48,270 bases of DNA, from assembly GCA_900088475.1 (NCBI GenBank), contig FLMG01000570.1:1-48270 (forward strand), written 5' to 3'. The DNA is from Hyphochytrium catenoides (taxonomy: Eukaryota > Sar > Hyphochytriomycetes > Hyphochytriales > Hyphochytriaceae). The notes under the pieces are model-generated. The model worked only from the letters and a program-made list of their open reading frames with translations. It was not told the DNA's origin and searched no databases. Of the stretch, positions 1 through 9,982 are shown piece after piece. How positions within the stretch are numbered: the stretch's first letter is position 1; every line of letters begins with the position of its first letter. A program made the position numbers and the translations under genes.

Positions 1-102
1 ACAGCAGCACCAATAGCAGCAGCGGAGGGTGCGGCGAAGAAGGAGAGGAGGAGGAGCAGCAGACGGAGGAAACTAGTGGTAGGTTTATTCCTAGGATGGT
101 AG
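1..102 (+). other. Possible 3' end of an upstream + strand gene
   Basis: Frame 1 is open from the window edge to a TAG at 100-102. It encodes an Ala-rich then Lys/Arg-rich tail of about 33 residues. The next gene on the other strand ends at 285, so a convergent gene end here would fit. No domain is visible and the stretch is short, so this may be chance. Bases 103-284 show nothing I can assign. Confidence 0.15.
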
Positions 103-284
103 TGTAGAGATTTGTAGTACTTCTTTAATTCTTAAAACTGGATAATAAAAGTAGTTCACTGTAGTAGAACCTCGATTTCCGAAGCTTCTTCATCAAGCTT
201 CATTAGTGTATACCAAAGACAGAGCTGCTTTGCTGCTATTCTTACAGCCAGGCAGCTAACTAATTGGTAAGTCTGAAGCATCTC

Positions 285-1552
285 CTATCTTATAGTGCCA
301 TCGAATATTGAAGGCGCGATACAGGGACCGGCGGTCGTGGTAAACACGTGATCTTTCCACTTGGCGACTCCTTCGCCATCGGTGATTAGATCCTGTAAAA
401 GAAGCATAGCATGCCTGGATTAACCAGATAGCCAATGCCTTTGAACTTTTCTCACTAGCTTGCTTACCGGAAACACATTCTGTAAGACTTTCTTCTTCTC
501 TACCTGGGCCGCTGACACAGGCTCTCCCGTGAGAGTCCCAAACGAGATTCTCTCACCAATCTGCCATAAGGGCTATGGTGAGCCTCTGCTATGTGGGGAG
601 CATTAGCCTAGCCAACTGCAAAAATAACATACCTTAGCATCTGCAGGGGGCTCTACAAACTCCACCTTTGATGGACAAAAATGCACCGCCACGAAACCGC
701 AGCAGGGAGTGTTAGAGAGTATCACACAAAGAAACAACTGGCAAAGAGCCTACCTGCTCACTGTCATCGTCCTTCAGCTTACTTGCACACATCACCATTC
801 CATTGCTCTTGAAACCTACCAAGTTCCTCGGTTTGAGGTTACACAACACGAGGATGCGACGATTCTACGCAAATCTGTGGTCAGCAGCATCAACATTATC
901 TAGGTTTGATGGGTGGTACCTGCATCTCTTCAAGCGTGTAATGAGGGACTAGGCCGCTTGCTATTTGTCGTGGTGCTTCTTCGCCCTATTACACTCCACG
1001 TGTCAGCAGACGACTTCAGAGCTTTTGGCTCTAATGCAGTATGTACCAAACTTATTTACCACATCGATCTCCTCACAGTATAGCCTGAGGGGTGAGGGCG
1101 TCAGCGATCATCGTTGAAATGCGCAGGATACTATAAAAGACTTCTCACTTTTCAGCAGACTCATGGCGCCAGACCTTAACTATCTGACCGACTCTAATGT
1201 CCAGTTTGGTTATCTCTGGCTGTTCAGTAGCTCCTTTATCCTTAGCTCCAGACGAGCCCGACTCTCCACTCTTCTTGGCTTTCTTCTGTTTCGGTTAAAT
1301 TCAAGCTTGAGTGACAAGGGGCGAATCCAACTATAGCAATCAATGGACCTCTGATGTTTTCTCAACAAGCTTTTGGGGTTTCGCCGACTGAGGGTTATCT
1401 CCTGGGATGGGCTCGCCCGGCGCGAGCGCCAGTTGGTCCTAGCGAGGATGCAATGTGAGTCTGGGGCAACAAGAGGCACAGACCCTACTGTTGATGGCTC
1501 GTACCTCTAGATCCCTAATAAGAGTGTCAAGGAAGGTGGCGGCTGACGTCAT
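285..1552 (-). CDS. EMAPII/Arc1p/AIMP1-type tRNA-binding protein
   Basis: This is a free-standing tRNA-binding protein of the Arc1p/AIMP1 (EMAPII) class, which delivers tRNA to aminoacyl-tRNA synthetases. Nine exons join in frame to about 236 residues. The first in-frame ATG is at 1552. Residues 1-46 are non-conserved, followed by a Lys/Ser/Gly-rich linker. The OB-fold then begins near 'ITKLDIRVGQIVKV' and continues through 'LYCEEIDVGE', 'APRQIASGLV' and 'ILVLCNLKPRNLVG'. It goes on through 'SNGMVMCAS' and 'VEFVEPP' to the EMAPII-like tail with 'GERISFGTLTGEP', 'KKK' and 'FPDL'. The match to the C-terminal half of human AIMP1 and TyrRS and to yeast Arc1p is continuous across every splice. No synthetase catalytic domain is attached within the window. 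The Lys-rich linker probably contacts the tRNA backbone (inference). The stop is TAG at 285-287. It is divergent to NOB1. Confidence 0.88.
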
Positions 1553-2542
1553 TTTGGGCTTCCCCAATGCGACCGGTCTTTCAAGGAGGATGTTCGAAGA
1601 ACGAGCGGGGTTGCTCTCAGGAAGGCTGGAAGACACCAAACTAGATGTGAAGCTTCGGGTACTGGTAGTTCTGATGTAGAAAGGGTCAGTGAATCGGTGT
1701 GAGCCATCATCCACTCATCCTGGTCTTGAGCATCTTGCTCCATAAGCTGCTCCTACCTGGATAGAGACGCAAACCTTACCAAGGGTTTGATTATGGGACC
1801 CTGGCTAGAGGAGGGTAAAAGACGTACAGACGAGGCGGCTCGCTGGAGCATGATGAGGAAGCTCTGCGTGGCTCCTAAGAAGAGCTTGAAGATGAGTGGC
1901 AATAGAAGAGTCTAGTTGCCCATGCTCCATACTCCATACTCTACTACGAGTACTACTTGTACTACTTGATGACTCATTCACCCATCAGCCATCAGAAACT
2001 CAAAGAGAATAATCTGCAGGGGTATCTTGATCTCGATCTCTGATGTTGTGGTGTTTGGGCCCGTCCTTTCATAGGCGTATATTGTGAGACTAGTAGTAGA
2101 GTGCAGATAGCTAAATCAATATAAAAGGCTTCATATGTCTTTAACATAGATAGCCCTTAGTAAGCAGTCCTCAGATTGTCCGTCACAGATTCGTGACAAA
2201 CAGAGTATAATTTCACATGAAGTCTTTGAATTGTACGAGTGGCTGGGCAAAGTCAGTTGTGTGTAGAAGGAAACTTTCATCAGGAGCTCCCGGAAGCAAC
2301 AAATGAATGAATGCCAACCAATTCTTTTACTTGTACAAGTAGCAGAATCAGTTTTCTCGCCTTTGGTTGATGAGAATTTTCCTTCCGGGCGCTAGTCTTC
2401 GCCGCCCCAATAATCTCTACAAAGCCAGACCTATGAACATTCAGAGTCTACAAGAGGGATGCAAGAGCTTGCAACGCTGGTAGAATAATAGCCTACAGTC
2501 TGACGCACAGCCGATCCACCAAAAATCGGCCTTGGAAGCGTG
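1553..2542. other. Intergenic region between two divergent genes
   Basis: About 990 bp separate the start codons of the tRNA-binding protein (-) and NOB1 (+), so both promoters should lie here. I see no convincing exon. Bases 1920-1970 hold a run of short direct repeats of the type 'tactacttg' and 'ccatact'. The ORFs reported in this stretch begin with GTG or lack coding character. Confidence 0.4.
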
Positions 2543-4540
2543 ATGACGGGATCAGAAAGAGGTGCCTCTGCGAGCCAGGGAGCGATGGCAGCGCCTTTGT
2601 CAGGCCAAGGAGGAGTTACCGCAACCAATCTCCATTCTAGCTCTAAGATGGGCTATGGTATGCGCCAGATTAAAGACCTCGTAGTTGATTCCGGAGCTAT
2701 TATTAGGGGAGCAAGGCTAGAGAATTTGGCCAAGGTAAATTAGTTTTGCACCGGTGGAGCTCCTTGACCTTTAATCTAAAGACTCTCCTTTACCAGACTT
2801 TTTGGACGGTCGAAGAGGTTCTGGCAGAGATTAGAGATAAGCACGCACGAAATACGCTCAAGACGCTACCATATGAACTGAAGGTGCGGGAACCATCTCA
2901 TGAAGCTCTCGGTGCAGGTATCTATCTTTAAGTCACCCGTTGAAGCAGCAATCCTCTCACTTTCCGTCCTCTTTAGTCGTCGCTTTTGCAAAGAAGACTG
3001 GTGATTTTGCCGCCCTTTCTCGGGTGGACCTGAGGGTGATAGCTCTAGCTTACATGTTGGAAAGAGAAAACCATGGGGTCGAGCATCTCAGAATGGAGCC
3101 AGGACAAAAGCCAACAAAGAGGTCCACGGTGTCTGTGACTCCGGGTATGGAACACTCATCTCAAGAAAAGCCTTCTGACAGCTCCCTCGACACAAACTCA
3201 GAGGCAGCCATGCACAAAGAGGATGAGTCTCCTTCACCGGTACAGGAGTTGGTCCCACCTCTGCCAGAGTACTCTCCGAAGCATGTCGGCGGAACCCCGC
3301 CTAACAGCCCCTGTCTCTTTTTAGAGGGAGCACGAGCCAACGAGATAGCAGGATCCGACACACTGTCCATGCTCCACGATCTCTCCTCAAGACTGGGTAG
3401 AGCCAATTTGGAGTGTGAAAGCGAGGTGGACGTACTGCAGCCTGATAATGTGAAAGAGGTGGGTGGCGAGGACGGGTCTTCCAGAGCTGCGAAGTCTGGT
3501 GGTGATGAAATGACAGATAATAGCCTTGAAGAAGGTGATAGCAGTATGCCTCCTATCGGTCATGAAACATTGAAGACAGAGAAGTCTTCCGAGAGAAAAC
3601 CAGAACAGCTTCGATCTCGAATACTTGGAGGGTACTCTACTGGGGCGGCCACTGTGGGCCGTGCCGTAGACGATGATGGTCATGGTTGGATCTCTGAGAA
3701 CAACTATGTGGGCTATTTGGACAGCCCATTTGGGAGTAAGTCAGCACAAGACACTGCTTTTCAGAGTGAAGTGGGCTGCATCACCACGGACTTTGCTATG
3801 CAGAATGTTCTAATCCAGATGGGTGAGACAGTGGTTGAGTTTGATTACTCCTCTTTCTTAAGCCTAACTTCAGCTATATAAATAGGCCTACAGCTCGTTT
3901 CGCTCGAGGGCAGGAGGATCACAAGGCTTAAACAGGTAGGTTTGCAGTGTGGGACTTATCTTAACGGCATCTAAGCTCTTGCTTTCCTCAGTGGATTCTC
4001 CGATGTTCGGCTTGCTTCAAGACCACAAGCGATATGTCCAAGGTATTTTGCCCTACGTGTGGCAGTCATACACTGGAAAGAGTCTCTGTCTCGGTCAACA
4101 GCAAAGGGGAGAAGCGGCTGCATCTTAATACCCGGTAAGATGGGTTGTACTCATTGAGCTACAACACGACCTAACCCTGGCTGCCTAGGCGAGCTCCTAA
4201 TGTACACGGCAGCAAGTACTCCATCCCGAAGCCCAAAGGCGGTCGTCAAGGCGACTTATTGCTGCGTGAAGACCAGTTAATGATGGGAATCTGGCAACAG
4301 AGATCAAAGGCCTCACGAGCCTTAAAGAGCGCCTTTGGCGAGGATGTAACCTATAAGGTACAGTACTATCACTTGCGGCGCTAGCCGGTTGCATCCAATA
4401 ACGACAACGCTATTCCCTAGGTCGGAATCAACGTCAAGCAACAGCCAGATATTGTCGTAGGCTTTGGTAGGAAAAATCCAAATGCTCAAAGAGGACGTGA
4501 ACGCAGAGGGAAAAAGAAGCAGACCCAGCGCGATTGGTAG
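2543..4540 (+). CDS. NOB1: NOB1, PIN-domain endonuclease of 18S rRNA maturation
   Basis: NOB1 makes the final cut at the 3' end of 18S rRNA in cytoplasmic pre-40S particles. Seven exons join in phase: 2543-2734, 2797-2917, 2977-3822, 3895-3935, 3992-4134, 4189-4357 and 4421-4540, giving 543 residues. The PIN domain starts at 'LVVDSGAIIRGA' and continues with 'TVEEVLAEIRDKHAR', 'LPYELKVREPSHEAL', 'AFAKKTGDFAALS' and 'DLRVIALAYMLE'. A long acidic, Ser-rich insert follows before 'GCITTDFAMQNVLIQM', which closes the PIN domain. A zinc ribbon with CxxC pairs (WILRCSACFK, FCPTC) and the 'KYSIPKPKGG' motif come next, then a basic tail. The start could also be ATG 2648, which would match the short N-terminus of other NOB1 proteins. 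The acceptor at 3894 is the least certain join, because the upstream acceptor at 3886 shifts the frame. Confidence 0.93.
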
Positions 4541-4620
4541 ACTGAAGCTCAGCGGGTGTTGGCTGTCTTACCTGTACATTAGATAAATAAATGAGAGGGG
4601 ACAGAAGGATGCCATATCTA

Positions 4621-5791
4621 TTAATTCATAGTATGACTCTTTTTTGACGCCTTGCCACGTGCTCGCTCGTACTTTTGGAAAAGCACTTGAAGCTGATCTT
4701 GGAGATAGACATTCACGGCAGGCCATTCGCTGTTAACTAGTGAGAATACCGCTGTGTCTTGGTTGGCATTCTAGGTTAAAGAAGTCAATAAGACTAAGGA
4801 TAAGCGGCTCGAACCTGTCTCTTCATGCGGCGTGAGGACTGACCTTGACAATCTTATTCTTGCGCAGGACACCTTCAAGAGTGAAGCCGAACCTTTTGGC
4901 ACTTTTCCTCCCAGGAACGTTCTGTGCGTCCACCGCCATCTCCACTCTCCTATAGTTCTGCTTGAACAAATGTGATAGCAAGATATAAGTGGCTTCGGTT
5001 GCTGCATAAGTTGAGCGATATGCTGGAGTAACCCATAAGTTGCCTTGGCAAAAACTTGGCTTAGTCCAGATGGGATGATTATCAGTCTTTCTATGTTCAT
5101 AGTCTTACCTATCTCAACCTTGAGGTTCCGAGGATCGTTATTGAGTATGCTTATCATGCCAATGATTTGGGATGTATCTCTGTCAACCTTCCAAGGCCAT
5201 CAGATTCGGCGAATGCCAGCTGCAATATACGGATGAGAGGCACTCACAATGACGAATGCTTGGCCTCTGTCAGCTATAGACTCGACCAGGTTGGTATGAA
5301 GCTCTGCGGCAGTTTGATGCGGTCCAGATGGCAAATATTTCCAGATCATGTGCTCTGGGTCATAGGATGAGCCCAGAAGGCCCATTCTGAGCCCGAGAAA
5401 TAGTAAAGATGGCTTAATGGTCACCCACTGTGATATGCAACATATTAGGCCCAGCTTACTTTCTCTCTCCGTTAGATATGCGATGGAGCTCCTCGGCATC
5501 AAGAGCTGAGGCTGGTCTTAGGGATACCTTTACTCCATCTCCTTGGAACCCCTCCGACGATGGCTTCAGTGGCAACGATTTAGCCCTTTCTAGTAGCTCA
5601 TCGTAGAGCAGTGCCTTGGGAGCTGAGGAGTCAACTGCTAGGCCCATTGCTTCCTGCTTCATACGATCAAAGGACCCGCCGAAGTATAGCAGGGAGAAGA
5701 CTGCTCCAATGGTGACTACGAAGACTGCACACCCGGCAAGGATCCCTATCTGGGCCCCAGGTGTGAGGCCCAGAGAAAACGGCTCCGTCAT
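4621..5791 (-). CDS. GNAT-family N-acetyltransferase with N-terminal membrane anchor
   Basis: This is a RimJ/RimL-like GNAT acetyltransferase that would transfer acetyl from acetyl-CoA to an amine; the substrate cannot be read from sequence. Five exons join in phase (5460-5791, 5248-5386, 5109-5187, 4844-5043, 4621-4770), giving 299 residues. The first ATG at 5791 begins a short N-terminus followed by one strong membrane segment (about residues 14-38). The enzyme core follows: 'VKVSLRPASALDAEELHRI', 'MIWKYLPSGP', 'AFVIVDRDTSQIIGMISI', 'LKVEIGNLWVTPAYRSTYA', 'ATEATYILLSHLF', 'YRRVEMAVDAQN', 'SAKRFGFTLEGVLR' and 'QDTAVFSLVNSEWP'. These are the beta4, acetyl-CoA-loop and C-terminal motifs of the family. 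The membrane anchor is unusual for this soluble family. It converges on NOB1, with 80 bp between the stop codons. Confidence 0.85.
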
Positions 5792-6335
5792 GTTGTCCTG
5801 CTGGAAGAATTCCAATAGTTGTTAGTACGGAAATGAGGTTTTCCCAGGACAGTCTTACAAAATGGCATAACTCTTACTTTAGTTGCTCATGTAGGCTGCA
5901 CTTTAAGCCTTGTCTATTATAAAGGAGAGGTATGTCTCCCATCAAACGCAGGGACGGAGAGACACAAATCAATCTCTTTGAGGCGAAGAGGACGCTGCAG
6001 ACGGAGCTTGTGTCTGCGCCTTCTTCCTGATGGCACAAAATGATGTCCAGAAAGATTCATTTTCACCGCAGAAGGTGGTAACGGCCTTGTTAGCCTCTTT
6101 TTCAGCTTCAGCTTCTGTTGCTCGTCCTCTGCGATTCTATTTGGCGGCTGCTTTTCGACGATGGCGCAGGAAATGACATTCTGCTTCTACTCAGCTCAAC
6201 AGACATAGATAAACCCCATCTTCCACCCTCCATTGGCAGCATTTGCTCTCAAGAATCCTGCTGGTATCTATGCCGGCTTCTTGCACCTTAAGAGTCTGCT
6301 CGTAGGTGCACTGTAGTCTGGCTTTTTAACGCAGC
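5792..6335. other. Divergent intergenic region with possible unassigned exons
   Basis: This 540-bp stretch lies between the GNAT start (-) and the small coiled-coil gene (+). Two open stretches look coding on the + strand. One runs from ATG about 5931 ('MSPIKRRDGETQINLF') and the other starts near 6074 ('KVVTALLASFSASASVA'). I could not join either in phase to the ATG at 6336. They could be upstream exons of that gene or 5' UTR. Confidence 0.25.
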
Positions 6336-6762
6336 ATGAATCAGCAGGACAGTCAGTTGCTGAGCAGATCTCAGCTGTTAGAGGAGATCGAGTCGTGCAG
6401 ACTAGCGCGAGCTGCCTTACTACGGGAGAACATGACACTTTTGGCTGACATAAGAGAGGCTGAGTATAAAGAGAGGCTACTCAAGGCCAAGATCAGCAAG
6501 TATCAACACAACATAGACGCAGCCAAGGTACGTTGACTGCCTCTGATCTTCCTAGGTCCCTATCACGCTAAAGACCTCTGTCAGAAGCGGATAGCGTCTT
6601 AGTGTTGGGCTCATGGACAGCATAGAGAACTTGATTTATGCCGATCGGGAGCTGAAGAACCTTCACGGACAAACTCACTTCAGTTTAACAAGGACGGCTT
6701 CTCCAGTTAGCTCAAGCAAATCACCTAACATAAGGGAAGCGTCACCCCACAGCAGACGCTAA
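6336..6762 (+). CDS. Small coiled-coil protein, unrecognised
   Basis: Two exons (6336-6527 and 6595-6762) join in phase to give 119 residues. The first exon is a continuous heptad-type helix rich in Leu, Glu, Lys and Arg (for example 'LLEEIESCRLARAALLREN'). The second continues with 'LMDSIENLIYADRELKNLH' and ends in a Ser-rich tail. The 67-bp intron has a GTACG donor and a TAG acceptor. I do not recognise the family; the size and helix suggest a subunit of a larger assembly (inference). It converges on the tetraspanin gene, with only 55 bp between stop codons. Confidence 0.5.
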
Positions 6763-6817
6763 GCGCGAGGAGCACAATGTGTGGATTATCGATAGCTGAT
6801 CAAAAATGTATATAGTA

Positions 6818-8702
6818 CTAAATAGAGTCTGTTTGATATCCGGCTAGGCTCCGCCGAAGCACCAGAGCGCCGCCCAGACCGACAACCTACAGTTGACAGT
6901 GAAGGGGAACTGAGAGCTGACCTTATGATGCGTTTAGTTCCTGGCGTGCAACTTACCAGGAAGACGTTAACCATAAAGCAGAAGAGCCCAAGCACGCCTA
7001 GCTTATCGTGTATATACGTCTCAATGTCTCCTGCTGGCCACTCGGGACACTGTCCACATGGTGCCAACTAGGCAGCAAGCGCTGTTAGTTTAGACCAAGG
7101 GCCGCATCAACGATTCAGTAAATCTTACCAAAAGTTCCGATGAGTTTAATGACGGGATAACGGTACTTCCAGGGTGGCTACACGTCTTATTTGCACCGTG
7201 TGGCCACATGCAGCTCGTCCACTGTCCTCGCTCGTCCCTTGTGACTCCAGTGCACCCTATTGCTGGAGTTGAGCAGTTGCTGCACTGATAGAGATCCGCT
7301 GCACAAGCGATCTTGCCGGCTGTCCCGTAGCAATGTCTGAGAACCCAGGTATTGATAGCTCACATTACGAGGTGCTGAGAGCACTTACCCAGCTCTTGAT
7401 CGCTGTATTTGCTGGCCAGCGTTCTCGAGAAGACGAAAGCCGCTACTCCACAAGTTACAAGGAACAAGCCAACTAGTATAACTGCTATGATGTACTGGAG
7501 GTGTGCAAGGGGGATGAAGTCAGAAGAAGTCAGACCTCAGAAGGAATGGAGATAGATGCAGCCTTACCATTAAGAGAAGACCTCTGCTCTTGGCCTTCGA
7601 ACCAATTATTCCGATCAGTGCTGCCACGCACAGGATTCCGCCCTCCACAAAGAGAAGAATTCCTGCATCATTGAACCAAATCGAGCACATAATTGCCGTT
7701 GAGATCTGACTGTGAACCTGACAGCGAGAGATCTCCAATTTGAGGGGACGGGTTCCTTACCTATCCACCCATGATCGGGGTCCACCGCTCTTTTGCCCTT
7801 CCAGTAGAACCCACAGAGGGCAAGACCTAAGGGCAAGTAAGAAGCATGCACGTCAGATCGTAGATCACATTGTGCATTTAGCAGCACGAGCAAGCAGCTT
7901 ACCGGATCCCACCAGTATTAAGAGAGTATTAATCAGGGTAAGCATGTCCCTCATCACGATTGGGACCGTCAAGATCCGGATGGTCAATGCCGCAGCGCAC
8001 AGCAACAGGAAGAGGACAAAGCTGCTTGTCGCTCCCAGAATGAAGCCAATCCGCTACAAGAGGTACTTCAGCACCCGGCTGGACCCTTCCGTGGTAAAGA
8101 GATCTAAGTCTCACCTTGACATGCGACAGCAGCTCTGGATAAGTCTTGCAGCAGTCACTTGACCTAAACCAGTCGAATGCGGCATCATTCCAGTGGTGCT
8201 TGATATAGATCTCCATCGCAGACTAAAGAAGTTATGCCAGAGTTAGCTCGTGGAGCACTGAAGTAGGTGTCCTGTTGATACCATTCATTACCTGAAAGGC
8301 GAATGACACTGTGATCACGAACACTAGTGCCGCCATCAAACACAAAGAGGTGTAAAAAAAGAGCTTCAAGAGCCCATACTTCTCCTTCTTTGCGCCAATG
8401 GCGCCCGCGAGGCTTGTTAGGGTTATGACCCTAAGATGTAATAGAGTTTGTTATCGTCACCTCACGATTCTAGGAAGGAAGCCTTACCCTCCTAAAAGAG
8501 CCTGGGATAGCGCAACGCTGTCCACCTGTCTAGTGAGAATGAATAGGTTGAGCCCCAACCCAAACAGTAACGCGCCAAAGATGGCAGTCAATGACGTGAT
8601 AAGTAAAAGCAAAGCGTTGGCGCTAAGGAGCCAATGGCGTCTTTCTGGATCTTCCTCGGCCTTGTCCAGAGAGATAAGGCTCATGACACTTTTGTGAATC
8701 AT
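6818..8702 (-). CDS. Tandem (double) tetraspanin-like membrane protein
   Basis: Ten exons join in phase to about 416 residues with eight membrane segments arranged as two tetraspanin-like units. Unit 1 has TM1 (near 'LLLLITSLTAIFGALLFG'), TM2 ('LLGGVITLTSLAGAIGA'), TM3 ('LFFYTSLCLMAALVFVITV'), a short outer loop with 'DCCKTYP', and TM4 ('FILGATSSFVLFLLLCAA'). Unit 2 has TM1 ('LTLINTLLILVGSGLALC'), TM2 ('ILCVAALIGIIGSKAKSRG') and TM3 ('IIAVILVGLFLVTCGVAAF'). Its large loop of about 90 residues carries some nine cysteines, and TM4 is 'LGVLGLFCFMVNVFLVVG'. Unit 1 TM4 and unit 2 TM1 lie in the same exon without a stop between them, so this is not two adjacent genes. The first true ATG is 8702; 8684 is the alternative. 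Canonical tetraspanins have only four segments. The loop of unit 2, with 'CSNC' and 'CGQC', is cysteine-rich but lacks a classical CCG. Confidence 0.75.
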
Positions 8703-9577
8703 TGTATGGCAACCAAAAATGCCGCTATGGCGCACTCGTCTCAGCTCCCTAGGAACTAGTGCCCCTTATAAGAGCAGCGGGGTTTGGACATTATAAGGAG
8801 CCCAGACAGCAGTCCGCATCCAACTTCTCCTCGTTGACCAAGTGATGGCAACCAAGCTCGGCGATGGCTGTTCGTCTGTGAATCAAGGTTAACAACAAGC
8901 TACAAGTCTCCGAGGCTCATCATCAGCTTCATCATCACAAGCGAGAGAGCGAAGAGCGAACAAAGAACAGTGGCACACACAACCCAACCAGCAGCAAATT
9001 AGGAAGAACTTCAGTCTGAGTCTCGGGTCTAGTAAGACTCGGTTGACTTAATGGCATCAAACCACCTCAGTCCCCCTATTTTAGATGGTTGGTTGCTCTT
9101 GATTCGGGTCATAAACAACAAGAATAACTGGGGTCATCGCGCCAGAAACCAAAGGTCGTGGACTTCTGCTGATGATAAGAGGAGCAGATTATTATCATCT
9201 GGGTCAGCGCCATCATCATCATCAGGTCGCTAGTTCCTAGCTGGCGGTCATCGACAGCCCCTGCATCGTTCATTTCCTCCGACTGTCATAGCCTCTGACA
9301 TCGTTTACTTCCCCCATCCGTCATAGCCTTAGGCAATCTCTCATCTCCCTGACTGTCATAGCTTCATGCTGGCATCGGTCTTTCCGGCGTCCGTCATAGC
9401 CTCAGACGTCGTTCCTTTCCCTTTTCCCCCATAGTTCTTCCGAGTTTCGCAGCCCTGTCACCACCTCTCAAGGAGTAGGACCACATTTTTGCACTGACAT
9501 TCGCCATCAGCATTTCCAATTATGCAGAACCTAATAATCTAATATCTTGGTTACTCCAGATTACTGTTCGGAGTTGA
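8703..9577. other. Intergenic region upstream of the tandem tetraspanin
   Basis: About 870 bp lack a supportable gene. The ORF at 9051-9233 has no splice support or domain. The region contains short AT- and CAT-rich runs near 9170-9230 and the degenerate tandem repeat described separately. The tetraspanin promoter should lie just above 8702. Confidence 0.35.
9242..9435. repeat. Degenerate tandem repeat, about five units of 35-38 bp
   Basis: The core 'gtcatagcct' recurs at 9285, 9320, 9355 and 9393, with a more diverged copy at 9247. Each core is followed by 'cagacatcgtt'-like sequence and a C/T-rich run ending in 'tcc'. Spacings are 38, 35, 35 and 38 bp. No open frame runs through all units on either strand, so this looks like a non-coding minisatellite. 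Confidence 0.7.
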
Positions 9578-9712
9578 ATGGCGACAAAACTTGGCTCTAA
9601 CCATCCTATCGAAAGCGTATACAATGCATCACTCGATGGGGTAGATGAGCTCCTGCTTGGCGTCATTTGCTCTTGTGATCGTCGAGAAGCCCATCTGAAA
9701 GCTAAACGGTAG
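9578..9712 (+). CDS. Possible small gene or first exon, unrecognised
   Basis: An ATG-started + strand frame of 44 codons has natural composition ('MATKLGSNHPIESVYNASLD', 'GVDELLLGVICSCDRREAHL'). It ends at TAG 9710-9712, or could splice before it at a GTAGGG donor at about 9709. A second open stretch follows at 9750-9870. The antisense frame over this stretch is also open. I do not recognise it, and transcript data would be needed to decide. Confidence 0.25.
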   Translation: MATKLGSNHPIESVYNASLDGVDELLLGVICSCDRREAHLKAKR

Positions 9713-9982
9713 GGCATCTTTGGAGAAGGCTATCCGCTGACATATCAAAATGCCCGAAGTAAACCAACCTAATCGCTCGAGCCAAGAGGGGACCAAGCTT
9801 CCTTTCTTGCGGCTAGGCTTCTGGATAAGATGGCTTCTTAAGTTGGCAGTGTCCCATTCACCACCGTGACACTTCGACGCTCTCCGAACAGCACGCCATG
9901 GTCAAGGGTTAGAAATGAATGTTCTGCTCTTTGCCAGCAGCAACAGTCTTTTAGCGGTTGGTGATGCCATCCATCCTTGCTC

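Noticed and set aside
1439-1714. 91-codon reading of the tRNA-binding protein N-terminus
   Set aside because: It begins with GTG. The first ATG in this frame is at 1552 and was used instead.
4960-5050. Apparent non-canonical intron in the GNAT gene
   Set aside because: A different acceptor at 5044 puts the whole stretch in another frame that gives the family motif 'GNLWVTPAYRSTYAATEATY' with ordinary GT-AG introns.
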